Shown here piece by piece: positions 34,705-43,466 of a stretch of 64,000 nucleotides of DNA. The notes under the pieces were generated by a model. It did no database searches, was not told where the DNA came from, and saw only the letters and a list, made by a program, of their open reading frames with translations. Position numbers and translations under genes: made by a program. Origin of the DNA: Polynucleobacter victoriensis (GTDB lineage Bacteria; Pseudomonadota; Gammaproteobacteria; Burkholderiales; Burkholderiaceae). The DNA lies in assembly GCF_900187875.1 (NCBI RefSeq), contig NZ_FYEX01000002.1, positions 1 to 64,000 of the forward strand, in the 5' to 3' direction. Position 1 is the stretch's first letter. Each line of letters opens with the position of its first letter.

Positions 34705-36522
34705 ATGTCTGGCTCTGAGCACTCATCATGCACCATCTTGCTAGATGATGCTCATAGTAAAGACTCAAATCCCACCAGCAGGCTCTATCAAGGACCCCAA
34801 GAAACTATCGTTGCTCGCAATGCCAGTGAGCTTGATGCGGCTTTTGCCAAAATTGAATCAGCACTGCGTCAAAAAAAATATGTTGTCACATGCCTAAGCT
34901 ATGAATTAGGTGAACACCTCATCGGCATCACGCCCAAAATCTCACCCACCCCCTGGGTGCAAGCATGGGTATTTGACTCTGTTCAAAGATTAAGTGGCGC
35001 TGAGGTTCAAGCATGGTTAAGCCAACAAACATCGTCTGAACCCAAAGCTCCAAAAGTAGAAAATTGCCTACCAAGTACAAACAGTCAAGCGTTTGAGAAG
35101 TCGATTAATACAATCAAAAGTCTCATTGAAAGCGGTGACACGTATCAGGTGAATCACACCTACCGTATACATGGTCAATTACTTGGCTCACCACTTCGCG
35201 CTTACGAAGTTTTGCGTAAAAAACAACCCGGCCCCTATGGGGCATATATACAGAGCGCTCACGGATGGGTGCTGTCATGCTCACCAGAATGGTTCTTACA
35301 AAAACAAGATCAGGTACTCACGACCAAACCAATGAAAGGTACTGCCAAGGTTGGTGAAGTTAGTTCGGATGAATTGAAAAATGATTCTAAGAATCGTGCT
35401 GAAAACTTAATGATTGTTGATTTACTCAGAAATGATTTAGGAAAAATATCAATCCCTGGTTCAGTCAAAGTGCCAGAATTGTTTGAAGTCAATCAACATG
35501 GTGATGTGTTACAAATGACATCTACCATCAGCTCCACTTGTAAAAATGATTTAAGTGTTAAAGAATTACTTACCGCCATATTTCCATGTGGATCTGTCAC
35601 AGGCGCACCCAAAAAGAGAACCATGGAAATTATTCAAGATCTTGAAGATGAACCAAGAGGTTTATATTGCGGCGCCATCGCTTGGTTTGATCCTAGCGAA
35701 TCAGAACAAGTATTAGGTAACTTAGGCATGAGTGTTGTAATCAGAACGCTAGAAGTTAACCAAGATCAATCGTTCACAATGGGTGTCGGTGGTGGCATCA
35801 CGATTGATTCTGATGCTGCTGATGAATGGCATGAATGCCAAACAAAAGCTGCCTTCCTGTACTCTTTATCCACTAGCGATGAACCGATCGGTTTATTTGA
35901 AACCGTACGAGTCGAAAATGCTCAAGCGGCGCACCTCCATCTACACATTGCGCGACTAGATAAATCAGCTCAACACTTAAATATTCAGCTCAATAAAGAT
36001 TTGGCATTCAGGGCAATAAACGATTTATGCACAACACTTGATCCATCACTCATATATCGTTTACGCATTGACCTAGCTGAGAATGGCCAAATCAGCCTCA
36101 AAGCCACACCTATCACCCCACTCAGATCTAACTTGCGCCTCTTGTGGGCAAAAGATATTTTGACTGAAAATACTGTGATGCAATCTTCTGATCAACTATT
36201 GCAACACAAAGTAACGCGCCGGAAAATCTATGATCACGCCTGGATGAAAGCTGAAGAATTGGGCTCATTTGATGCTTTATTCACCAACGAACTCGGCTTC
36301 GTCACAGAAGGCGGAAGATCTAATATATTTATCAAAAAAAATGGTCAATGGTTAACGCCTCCCAGCTCTTCGGGGTGCTTACCGGGAGTCATGCGTGAGA
36401 TTCTTTTAAAAGATCCTGCCTGGGGCGCTATAGAAAAAGACATTACCCCCAATGATGTTTTAAATGCTGAACAAATTATTTTTACCAATGCACTGCGCGG
36501 CATTATTAAAATTGAACAATAA
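34705..36522 (+). CDS. pabB: Aminodeoxychorismate synthase component I fused to aminodeoxychorismate lyase (PabB-PabC)
   Basis: Two-enzyme fusion for p-aminobenzoate (folate) synthesis, 605 aa. The N-terminal ~390 residues are a chorismate-binding PabB domain with KGT at 211-213, GSVTGAPKKRTMEII, and GVGGGITIDSDA. From about residue 393 (PIGLFETVRV) a class IV aminotransferase-fold PabC domain starts; its PLP lysine is likely K502 in HKVTRR, followed by EGGRSNIFIK and CLPGVMRE. PabB alone makes aminodeoxychorismate from ammonia, or from glutamine with PabA, which is not in the window. Confidence 0.93.
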   Translation: MSGSEHSSCTILLDDAHSKDSNPTSRLYQGPQETIVARNASELDAAFAKIESALRQKKYVVTCLSYELGEHLIGITPKISPTPWVQAWVFDSVQRLSGAEVQAWLSQQTSSEPKAPKVENCLPSTNSQAFEKSINTIKSLIESGDTYQVNHTYRIHGQLLGSPLRAYEVLRKKQPGPYGAYIQSAHGWVLSCSPEWFLQKQDQVLTTKPMKGTAKVGEVSSDELKNDSKNRAENLMIVDLLRNDLGKISIPGSVKVPELFEVNQHGDVLQMTSTISSTCKNDLSVKELLTAIFPCGSVTGAPKKRTMEIIQDLEDEPRGLYCGAIAWFDPSESEQVLGNLGMSVVIRTLEVNQDQSFTMGVGGGITIDSDAADEWHECQTKAAFLYSLSTSDEPIGLFETVRVENAQAAHLHLHIARLDKSAQHLNIQLNKDLAFRAINDLCTTLDPSLIYRLRIDLAENGQISLKATPITPLRSNLRLLWAKDILTENTVMQSSDQLLQHKVTRRKIYDHAWMKAEELGSFDALFTNELGFVTEGGRSNIFIKKNGQWLTPPSSSGCLPGVMREILLKDPAWGAIEKDITPNDVLNAEQIIFTNALRGIIKIEQ

Positions 36523-36531
36523 GGATCAGCC

Positions 36532-37107
36532 ATGAAATTTTGTTCAAAATGTGCCGGCAAGTTAACGGTCAAAATCCCCTCCGATGACACGCGTGAGCGT
36601 CACGTTTGCGATAGCTGCGAGACGATTCATTATGAGAACCCACGTAATGTGGTGGGCACTATTCCTGTATGGGAAGACAAGGTTCTACTTTGCAAAAGGG
36701 CTATCCACCCTCGCCTTGGCTTTTGGACTTTACCCGCGGGTTTTTTAGAAGTTGGCGAACCAACACAAGCTGGCGCAGTTCGTGAAACGCTTGAAGAAGC
36801 TGGAGCTCATGTCACCACTGGGCCACTCTTCTCATTATTGAATGTCACGCACGTTCAACAGGTACACATGTTTTATATGGCGTCTTTACAAGAGCCTGTG
36901 TTTAGCGCTGGTGTGGAAAGTCTAGAAGTAGCATTGTTCACAGAATCCGAAATACCTTGGGATGAAATTGCCTTCCCGACTGTTAAAAGAACTCTAGAGT
37001 GGTTCTTTAAAGATAGAGCCGCAGGAAAACTAAATGATGAGGTTGTTACACATTTGGCAGATATTCCCTATGATGAACGCATCGATAGAAAGTATCGTCA
37101 CTCATGA
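36532..37107 (+). CDS. Nudix hydrolase with N-terminal zinc ribbon
   Basis: 191 aa. A two-CXXC zinc ribbon (C4, C7, C26, C29) precedes a Nudix fold whose box spans 70-92 and fits G-x5-E-x7-R-E-x2-E-E-x-G (GFLEVGE, then RETLEEAGA). Proteins of this layout are usually annotated as NUDIX hydrolases of NADH or ADP-ribose type; the substrate is not readable from sequence. A good AAGGA precedes the ATG. ATGA overlap with aat downstream. Confidence 0.88.
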   Translation: MKFCSKCAGKLTVKIPSDDTRERHVCDSCETIHYENPRNVVGTIPVWEDKVLLCKRAIHPRLGFWTLPAGFLEVGEPTQAGAVRETLEEAGAHVTTGPLFSLLNVTHVQQVHMFYMASLQEPVFSAGVESLEVALFTESEIPWDEIAFPTVKRTLEWFFKDRAAGKLNDEVVTHLADIPYDERIDRKYRHS

Positions 37108-37844
37108 GTCTTCCTTGGTTAACGCCTGAAGATGACTTCCCATCACCAAGAACTCACGCTGATCCAGATCCAGAAGTTCCTGGCTTACTAGCCATCAGCG
37201 AACAAATCACTTCAGCTCAATTACTGAAGGCATACAGTCAAGGAATCTTTCCCTGGTACTCAGATGGCCAACCTATTTTATGGTGGTCACCCAACCCTAG
37301 AATGGTTCTAAAACCCAAAGAATTCAAAATAAGTAAGAATTTTAAAAAAGATCTTAAAAATATTTTGATGGATCAATCATGGGAAATTAGAGTTGATGAT
37401 AATTTTCATGAAACCATTCTGTCTTGTGCAATGCAACCCAGAATGGGACAGGATGGTACTTGGATCACCCACGCAATCATGCATGCTTATGGCCAATTAC
37501 ATGAGCAAGGCTATGCCCACAGTGTAGAAACTTTCTATCAAGGTCAACGAGTTGGCGGTCTTTATTGTGTCAACCTAGGACACATGGTCTTTGGTGAATC
37601 TATGTTTGCGAAAAGAACTAACGCATCCAAATATGCCCTAGCGAGTCTGTGTGCTTGGGCCATTGCCCAAGACATAGAGATGATTGATTGCCAGCAAGAA
37701 ACAGAACATCTGACCTCACTTGGGGGAAAACCTATACCTCGTGAGGCATTCCTGAATCATTTGGACAAAAATTGTTCTGCAAAGAATCCCGTTTGGAGTT
37801 TTAATAAGAGTGTATTGAGCCACTGGCTAACAAACACTTTATGA
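37104..37844 (+). CDS. aat: Leucyl/phenylalanyl-tRNA-protein transferase
   Basis: N-end-rule enzyme that adds Leu or Phe from aminoacyl-tRNA to proteins with N-terminal Arg or Lys, marking them for ClpS-ClpAP. Signatures are QGIFPWYSDGQPILWWSPNPR, GTWIT and the VETFYQGQRVGGLYCVNLG core. 246 aa. Overlaps the Nudix gene before it and bpt after it by 4 bp each. Confidence 0.96.
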   Translation: MSLPWLTPEDDFPSPRTHADPDPEVPGLLAISEQITSAQLLKAYSQGIFPWYSDGQPILWWSPNPRMVLKPKEFKISKNFKKDLKNILMDQSWEIRVDDNFHETILSCAMQPRMGQDGTWITHAIMHAYGQLHEQGYAHSVETFYQGQRVGGLYCVNLGHMVFGESMFAKRTNASKYALASLCAWAIAQDIEMIDCQQETEHLTSLGGKPIPREAFLNHLDKNCSAKNPVWSFNKSVLSHWLTNTL

Positions 37845-38593
37845 GTAAGTTAAAAGAACTCCCCTTCACAACCCTGCAGTTCTATGCAACGGCACCCTAC
37901 TCTTGTAGCTATTTAAGCGACAGGGTAGCTAGGTCACAAGTTGCAACGCCAGCACACCTCATCAATGCAGATTTATACGGTGAACTAGTATCAAATGGTT
38001 TTCGTCGCAGTGGCATGTATACCTATCGCCCATACTGCGATGGCTGTAAAGCTTGTACTGCATGCAGAGTGAACATCCAACAGTTTGCTCCTAAACGTTA
38101 TCAAAAAAGGGCATTTAAAAAGCATCAGGGTCTTCAGGCAAAAGTTGGTCACCTGGCTTACTTTCAAGAGCACTATGAGTTATACATGTCCTACCAAAAA
38201 GATCGCCACGCAGGCGGTGGCATGGATAGTGATGACCAAGATCAATATCAGCAGTTTCTATTACAAAGCAAAGTTAATACCCGCCTAGTTGAATTTAGAG
38301 ACGGCCCTAATGATCCTGAACCAGGAAAACTAAGAATGGTCAGCATCATTGACATCATTCATGATGGCCTATCTTCCGTCTATACATTCTTTGATACAAG
38401 TGTTGAAAACGCCAGTTATGGCACCTACTGCATCATGTGGCAGTTAGAACAAGCTAAAAAATTAAATCTGCCCTACCTATATTTAGGCTATCTAATTAAA
38501 GAAAGCCCTAAAATGGCGTATAAGTCCGAGTTTGAGCCTTTAGAAATATTGGTCGATGACCACTGGCAGTTAAATCATTTAGTCAATAATTAG
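37841..38593 (+). CDS. bpt: Aspartate/glutamate leucyltransferase (Bpt; ATE family)
   Basis: Second N-end-rule transferase, adding Leu to N-terminal Asp or Glu; related to eukaryotic arginyl-tRNA transferases. The N-terminal cysteine cluster (PYSCSYL, then YCDGCKACTACR) and FRRSGMYTYRPYC are family hallmarks; the C-terminal domain has SSVYTFFD and YLYLGYLIKESPKMAYK. 250 aa. The ATG overlaps the aat stop (ATGA), so both transferases are made from one message. Confidence 0.95.
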   Translation: MSKLKELPFTTLQFYATAPYSCSYLSDRVARSQVATPAHLINADLYGELVSNGFRRSGMYTYRPYCDGCKACTACRVNIQQFAPKRYQKRAFKKHQGLQAKVGHLAYFQEHYELYMSYQKDRHAGGGMDSDDQDQYQQFLLQSKVNTRLVEFRDGPNDPEPGKLRMVSIIDIIHDGLSSVYTFFDTSVENASYGTYCIMWQLEQAKKLNLPYLYLGYLIKESPKMAYKSEFEPLEILVDDHWQLNHLVNN

Positions 38594-38598
38594 AATTC

Positions 38599-39627
38599 AT
38601 GAATCTTTATCCTTTTATCAAACCATGGCTGTTTGCCATGGATGCAGAGCGCGCACATAACTTCACCCTTAGTTCACTCGATAAAGTTCATGCACTTGGT
38701 TTGGGATTCTTAGCCCACGAATCAATTCCTCGAGATGAGAGAGTTTTTTGCGGTCTAAAACTACCCAATCCTGTTGGTTTAGCTGCTGGACTTGATAAAG
38801 ATGGCAAACACATAGATGCCTTAGCTAACTTGGGCTTTGGCTTTATTGAAATTGGTACAGTTACACCTAAACCTCAACCAGGCAATCCTCAGCCTAGAAT
38901 GTTTCGCTTACCAGAGGCAAATGCACTCATCAATCGCATGGGCTTTAATAATGATGGCGTTGATGCATGCGTGGCTAGAGTGAAGAACTCTGCTTTTTGG
39001 CAATCAGGCGGGATCCTTGGTTTAAACATTGGTAAAAATGCTTCAACACCAATTGAATCCGCAGCCAGTGATTATTTGCACTGCATGCAAAAGGTTTATG
39101 ACATCGCCTCTTACATCACCGTAAATATTTCTTCACCAAACACTAAGAACTTAAGACAGCTTCAAGGTGGCGATGAACTTGATGCTCTCTTAGGAGCAAT
39201 CGCTTTAGAAAAAACAAAGTTAAGTGATCAATATAAAAAGCAGGTTCCCCTCTTTTTAAAAATTGCTCCTGATTTAGACCATGAGCAAATTGAAAAAATT
39301 GCCGAGCTCTTAATCAAATATCAAATCGATGCAGTGATTGCAACCAACACCACGATTGCCAGGGATGCAGTTAGTCATTTAGAACATGGCCAAGAAACTG
39401 GTGGCTTATCAGGTGCTCCTGTTAAAAATGCCTCAGACCAGGTCATCCAGGCTTTAGCCAAAACTTTAGGAAATGCCGTGCCAATTATTGGCGTTGGCGG
39501 CATCCTCAGCGGTCAAGATGCCAAAGACAAGATCAATGCGGGCGCCAGCCTAGTTCAACTCTATAGTGGCTTGATTTATAAGGGGCCAGCACTTATTTCT
39601 GAGTGCGCCAAGGCTCTAAAACACTAG
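38599..39627 (+). CDS. pyrD: Dihydroorotate dehydrogenase (quinone), class 2
   Basis: Membrane-associated flavoenzyme that oxidises dihydroorotate to orotate with ubiquinone. The N-terminal amphipathic helix region (LYPFIKPWLFAMDAERAH) marks class 2. The FMN and active-site segments NPVGLAAGLDKDG, EIGTVTPKPQPGN, INRMGFNN, NISSPNTKNLR and GVGGI are all present. 342 aa. Lies 5 bp after bpt; ends inside a terminator-like hairpin. Confidence 0.97.
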   Translation: MNLYPFIKPWLFAMDAERAHNFTLSSLDKVHALGLGFLAHESIPRDERVFCGLKLPNPVGLAAGLDKDGKHIDALANLGFGFIEIGTVTPKPQPGNPQPRMFRLPEANALINRMGFNNDGVDACVARVKNSAFWQSGGILGLNIGKNASTPIESAASDYLHCMQKVYDIASYITVNISSPNTKNLRQLQGGDELDALLGAIALEKTKLSDQYKKQVPLFLKIAPDLDHEQIEKIAELLIKYQIDAVIATNTTIARDAVSHLEHGQETGGLSGAPVKNASDQVIQALAKTLGNAVPIIGVGGILSGQDAKDKINAGASLVQLYSGLIYKGPALISECAKALKH

Positions 39628-39639
39628 GTTTTTTAGAGC
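39613..39639 (+). terminator. Hairpin at the end of pyrD
   Basis: GCTCTAAAA (39613-39621) and TTTTAGAGC (39631-39639) form a 9-bp stem with a 9-base loop that contains the pyrD stop codon. The following ATCTTT is only a weak T tract, so termination may be partial. Confidence 0.45.
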
Positions 39640-39650
39640 ATCTTTCACAA

Positions 39651-39685
39651 TGTGCAATTTAGCCAATTTGTGGCTAAAATGCACA
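39651..39685 (+). promoter_or_regulatory. 35-bp palindrome covering the predicted iclR-family promoter
   Basis: Left arm TGTGCA-A-TTTAGCCA (39651-39665), spacer ATTTG, right arm TGGCTAAA-A-TGCACA (39671-39685): 14 of 15 arm positions pair. A -10-like TAAAAT lies at 39675-39680 with a weak -35 GTGCAA (39652-39657), which would put the start at the ATG itself (39687). Best read as an autoregulatory operator; no Shine-Dalgarno is present. Confidence 0.6.
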
Positions 39686-39686
39686 T

Positions 39687-40454
39687 ATGACTAGTAGAAC
39701 TGCCATCCAAGTCTTAGACCGCATGATGAGTCTCTTGGATGCACTCGCCCAAAGCGATGAACCTGAAAGCTTAAAGAAGCTTTCAGAACTCACGGAACTA
39801 CACCCTTCTACAGCACATCGCATCTTGAACGACATGGTTGCCTGTCGCCTGGTCGAAAGAGCAGATAGCGGTACATATCGCTTAGGACTCAAACTATTAG
39901 AGCTAGGCAATTTGGTGAAAGCACGCCTATCTGTGAGAGATGCAGCGCAATTACCTATGCGCGCTCTACATAAGCTCACAGGCCAAACAGTCAACTTATC
40001 AGTTAGACAAGGCGATGAAATTGTTTACATCGATCGCGCCTATAGCGAGCGCTCTGGTATGCAGGTGGTTCGTGCGATTGGTGGTCGAGCCCCACTTCAT
40101 CTAACATCGGTTGGTAAATTATTTTTAGCTGACGATGAGGCTGCCAAGTTAAAAGCTTACGTAGCAAAAACAGGTCTACAAGGTCATACCCAAAACAGTA
40201 TTCATGACCTTGCTCAACTTGAGAAAGAATTAGAACTGGTCAAAAGTGTTGGTCACGCCAGAGATGATGAAGAGCTAGAAGTTGGAGTTAGTTGTATGGC
40301 TGCCGCTATCTTGGACGACAGCGGTAAATTAGTTGCAGGCTTATCTTTATCCGCTCCAACAGAACGGATGCAAGAAGAGTGGCTCAAATCCCTCAAAGAT
40401 ACCGCTCTACAAATATCAAAAAGCTTGGGCTATAAGCCAACAGCCACCAAATAA
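39687..40454 (+). CDS. IclR-family transcriptional regulator
   Basis: 255 aa. An N-terminal winged helix (about 10-70, with LKKLSELTELHPSTAHRILNDMV as helix-turn-helix) precedes an IclR effector-binding domain (about 80-250, with LHLTSVGKLFLA and DDEELEVGVSCMAAAI). Such regulators usually bind small organic acids and control catabolic genes; the ligand cannot be told. The gene directly upstream is pyrD, on the same strand, but a hairpin separates them. A large palindrome directly before the ATG suggests autoregulation. Converges on the PBP7-like gene 13 bp away. Confidence 0.92.
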   Translation: MTSRTAIQVLDRMMSLLDALAQSDEPESLKKLSELTELHPSTAHRILNDMVACRLVERADSGTYRLGLKLLELGNLVKARLSVRDAAQLPMRALHKLTGQTVNLSVRQGDEIVYIDRAYSERSGMQVVRAIGGRAPLHLTSVGKLFLADDEAAKLKAYVAKTGLQGHTQNSIHDLAQLEKELELVKSVGHARDDEELEVGVSCMAAAILDDSGKLVAGLSLSAPTERMQEEWLKSLKDTALQISKSLGYKPTATK

Positions 40455-40467
40455 GCTAGCTAGATAT

Positions 40468-41478
40468 TTAGAGTCTGCGCAAAGGTTGTGGAGTTGGATT
40501 AGCTTCTAGCCACTGTCTCACACGTACCGCATCAGCAAAACGAGATTGTTTGCCCACTGAGTCCAAAAAAACCATCACAACATCTCTACCCACCACTTTA
40601 GCTTGCATGACTAAACAACGTCCCGCTGCAGAGATATATCCAGTCTTTTGTAAACCAATATCCATGTCACTTGCTCTAACAAGACGATTGGTATTAATGA
40701 ACTTTTGTTCACGCTTTCCAATCATGATGTTGTAGTCAGGCTTAGTAGAAAACTCTCGCAAGCTCTTGTGTTGGTATGCTGCCTCTACCAACTTGGTTAA
40801 ATCTTCTGGGCTCGAAACGTTATCACTTGATAAACCCGTAGGGTCAGCAAACTTGGATTGAGTCATACCAAGTAATCTAGCTTTAGCATTCATAGCATCC
40901 ACAAAAGCAGGAATGCCACCTGGGTAATTTCTACCTAGAGCATGAGCTGCTCTATTTTCTGACGACATCAAAGCCAATATCAAGGCTTGCTCACGTGTCA
41001 TGCGAGCACCCTCTGTCACACGGGATCTAGTTCTGCCTGGATAAGCATTCACATCATCCTGATGAATCACAATCGGCTCATCAAATGGCAGTTGCGCATC
41101 CAATACAACAAGAGACGTCATTAATTTAGTGATCGAGGCAATTGGTAGTGCCGCGTGAGAATTCTTTTCAAACAGCACTTCGTGAGTTTGTCTATCAACA
41201 ATTAGAGCAACACTAGATTTAAGATTGAGATCATCATGATTGCCTCTTAAACCCATCGCAGCTGCGAATGATGGGCGCTTCTCTTCGGCCGCCTCAGCCT
41301 TAGCGCGTGTTGTGGTGGCTCTTACCTTTTTAGCTTTGGTATTTTGAGATTTTTTGGCTGTTGATGACTTCTTAGTAGACGTGGCATTTTGCGCCCAACT
41401 ATTGGCGGAAGAAACAGTCAATGTTGTTGCCACAAAACCAATAAAAATAGCTTGTAATAGTTTGAATCGTAAGTTCAT
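40468..41478 (-). CDS. pbpG: D-alanyl-D-alanine endopeptidase (PBP7/8 type)
   Basis: Serine DD-peptidase of family S11 that cuts peptidoglycan cross-links in the periplasm. Catalytic motifs are S115-x-x-K118 (SITK), S173-x-N175 (SEN) and K278-T-G280 (KTG). A signal peptide (about 1-29, ending NSWA) and a low-complexity Lys/Ala/Thr-rich linker (about 32-68) come first. 336 aa from ATG 41478; the frame could open at TTG 41490, but AAAAGA before the ATG supports the shorter form. Confidence 0.92.
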   Translation of the reverse strand: MNLRFKLLQAIFIGFVATTLTVSSANSWAQNATSTKKSSTAKKSQNTKAKKVRATTTRAKAEAAEEKRPSFAAAMGLRGNHDDLNLKSSVALIVDRQTHEVLFEKNSHAALPIASITKLMTSLVVLDAQLPFDEPIVIHQDDVNAYPGRTRSRVTEGARMTREQALILALMSSENRAAHALGRNYPGGIPAFVDAMNAKARLLGMTQSKFADPTGLSSDNVSSPEDLTKLVEAAYQHKSLREFSTKPDYNIMIGKREQKFINTNRLVRASDMDIGLQKTGYISAAGRCLVMQAKVVGRDVVMVFLDSVGKQSRFADAVRVRQWLEANPTPQPLRRL

Positions 41479-41554
41479 GCGTCTTTTCAAAATGCCCAGT
41501 TACTAATATTTGATAAATTTTTTAAGTACCGCCATGATAAGGCATGAATGGCAT

Positions 41555-42436
41555 TTATTTTGATGTTGTTCGATTAACCAAAATCACTGCACTCATGGTA
41601 ATCGCTATCCCCAAAATAATGGTCCAAGTAATAGGCTCATTAAACAGTAACCAAGCCATGATGGCAGTGGTTGGTGGGGTGAGATACATAAGACTAGTAA
41701 CCCTTGTTGCCTCGCCATTTCTGATCATGACAAATAAGAGTGAAATCGCGCCAATCGATAAAGCCAATACAGCCCAAATGAGTGAAAGTATCAGTTCTGG
41801 CGCCCAAATAATCTCTCTGGTTTCAAATAAAAACATGAGCGGCAAACAAATAATCGCTGAAGCTGCAAACTGAATCACTGATCCAGTGCGCAAATCAAAT
41901 TGAGCACAATATTTTTTCTGATACAAAGTACCCATCGTGATGGAAAGTAATGCAATGACGATAAAAACCAAACTTAAATGACTCATGCCAGTCAGTGATA
42001 ATTTGGCCCAGACGACCAAGCCAACACCGAGCAAACCTAAAATCAATCCCAACCATTGCTTCGGGGTCACTTTTTCAGCAATCCAAGCTGCAAACCACGC
42101 CGTCAGAATGGGTTGTAGACCAACAATCAATGCTGTCAGACCAGCAGACATGCCCTCTTTCACGGCAGCCCACACACCTCCGACATATCCAGCCTGAAGT
42201 AATGCACCTGCAATAGCTATATGAATTATTTGTGAGCGATTAGGCCAAGGTGCCCGCCAAATCAAAACCACTGGCAACATACATAAAACAACTGAAGCAA
42301 AGCGTATAAAGATTACCGTCATGGGCTCGGCATAAGGCATGCTGTAGCGAGCAATGATGAAACCTGTACTCCATAAGAAGACAAAAATTGGGGCTATCCA
42401 CGGCGCGAGTCGATGTATCCATGGATGATCTGTCAT
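41555..42436 (-). CDS. EamA-family (drug/metabolite transporter superfamily) permease
   Basis: 293 aa with about ten hydrophobic segments arranged as two five-helix EamA repeats (first about 15-140, second about 150-285). FVFLWSTGFIIARY and the second-repeat AILSLIWAVLALSIG are typical. It is an inner-membrane exporter or importer of small metabolites; the substrate is unknown. The ATG overlaps the deacetylase-family stop (ATGA), so the two are co-translated. Confidence 0.88.
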   Translation of the reverse strand: MTDHPWIHRLAPWIAPIFVFLWSTGFIIARYSMPYAEPMTVIFIRFASVVLCMLPVVLIWRAPWPNRSQIIHIAIAGALLQAGYVGGVWAAVKEGMSAGLTALIVGLQPILTAWFAAWIAEKVTPKQWLGLILGLLGVGLVVWAKLSLTGMSHLSLVFIVIALLSITMGTLYQKKYCAQFDLRTGSVIQFAASAIICLPLMFLFETREIIWAPELILSLIWAVLALSIGAISLLFVMIRNGEATRVTSLMYLTPPTTAIMAWLLFNEPITWTIILGIAITMSAVILVNRTTSK

Positions 42437-43344
42437 TGAGAAACCTTTGGCTGTATTTGCTGGTGATATTGAAGTGCTAATTGTATGGTCTGATGGTGCA
42501 CATCCACCGTGGTTTTAATATCGCGCCCATAACCGCCAGCCATTGCAATGGCTATAGGGCACAGAAGTTCTTTAGCAAGTCCCAATACCAATCGATCTCT
42601 TTGTTCCATGCCTTGCATGGTTAGCTTTAGTCTGCCCAGACGATCCCCCTCGTGAGGATCAGCGCCAGCCAAGTAAATGATTAGCTCTGGTGTGAAGCGA
42701 CGCTCAAGCTCAATCAGAGCTTGCTGCAGTATTTTTAAATAGTCTTTATCACCACAACCATCAGGCAAGCCAATATCTAAGTGACTATCTTCTTTTCTGA
42801 AAGGGAAATTCTTCTCACCATGTAGCGACAAAGTAAAACAACTTGAATCTCTTCCTAGGATTGCAGCGGTACCGTTACCTTGGTGCACATCCAAATCAAT
42901 CACAGCAACACGGGTTGGGCTCATTGCTTGGACATAACGTGCCGCCACAGCAGCGTCATTGAATACACAAAATCCACTACCTTTATCGGCATAAGCATGG
43001 TGAGTGCCACCCGCTAGATTGACCGATACCCCCTCTTTAATAGCAGCTAAGCATGCCGCAATGGTGGCTCCCGCCGACCTTCTAGACCTCTCCACCATGG
43101 CCTCACTCCAGGGGAAACCGATCTCTCTAATCTGGGCATCTGTTAATTTGCCTTGAGTAATAGCCTCAATATAGGCAGCATCATGAGCTCTTAACAAATC
43201 CTCATCGGTAGCGGCTGCCGGCTCAATTAACTCAATTTCTGGATGACAAGCGACCAAATCCCTTAAAAGTCGGTACTTTTCCATCGGAAACCGGTGTCCA
43301 GTGGGCAAAGGCAGGACAAAATGGTCGGTATAGTAGGCTTTCAC
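42433..43344 (-). CDS. Histone deacetylase-family (arginase/deacetylase fold) hydrolase
   Basis: Zinc-dependent deacetylase or amidohydrolase of the class II HDAC-like type common in bacteria. Visible active-site motifs are GGTHHAYADKGSGFCVFND with the tandem histidines, VIDLDVHQGNGTA with the first zinc Asp-His, and AGADPHEGDRLG with the second zinc Asp. About 303 aa. Two GTG codons compete as start: 43368 and 43344. The latter (read MKAYYTDHFVLPLP) fits the family better. Co-translated with the EamA gene; divergent from phasin. Natural substrate unknown (polyamine or acyl-lysine deacetylation are options). Confidence 0.88.
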   Translation of the reverse strand: MKAYYTDHFVLPLPTGHRFPMEKYRLLRDLVACHPEIELIEPAAATDEDLLRAHDAAYIEAITQGKLTDAQIREIGFPWSEAMVERSRRSAGATIAACLAAIKEGVSVNLAGGTHHAYADKGSGFCVFNDAAVAARYVQAMSPTRVAVIDLDVHQGNGTAAILGRDSSCFTLSLHGEKNFPFRKEDSHLDIGLPDGCGDKDYLKILQQALIELERRFTPELIIYLAGADPHEGDRLGRLKLTMQGMEQRDRLVLGLAKELLCPIAIAMAGGYGRDIKTTVDVHHQTIQLALQYHQQIQPKVSQ

Positions 43345-43377
43345 CCCCTGATTTTGCCTTTTTTTCACAATGTGGGC

Positions 43378-43405
43378 TTGACTTACCCTGTTTAACCCCT
43401 ATACT
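43378..43405 (+). promoter_or_regulatory. Strong sigma-70 promoter for the phasin gene
   Basis: TTGACT (43378-43383), 16-bp spacer, TATACT (43400-43405); predicted start near 43412, giving a leader of about 55 nt with GGAG before the ATG. Confidence 0.75.
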
Positions 43406-43410
43406 TACAT

Positions 43411-43424
43411 TTGTGCAGTGCAAC
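43411..43424 (+). promoter_or_regulatory. Candidate PhaR operator at the phasin transcription start
   Basis: TTGTGCAGTGCAAC contains the palindrome TGCAGTGCA (43414-43422) just downstream of the -10 box. TGC/GCA palindromes of this kind are the binding sites of the PHA-responsive repressor PhaR in front of phasin genes. The assignment is by resemblance and position. Confidence 0.5.
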
Positions 43425-43466
43425 ATTTTTGTGTTGACCCCCCTACTTAACTATATGGAGAATCAA

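Noticed and set aside
43413..43466. Longer phasin N terminus
   Set aside because: The added codons cover the candidate operator and leader; GGAG and the family start point to ATG 43467.
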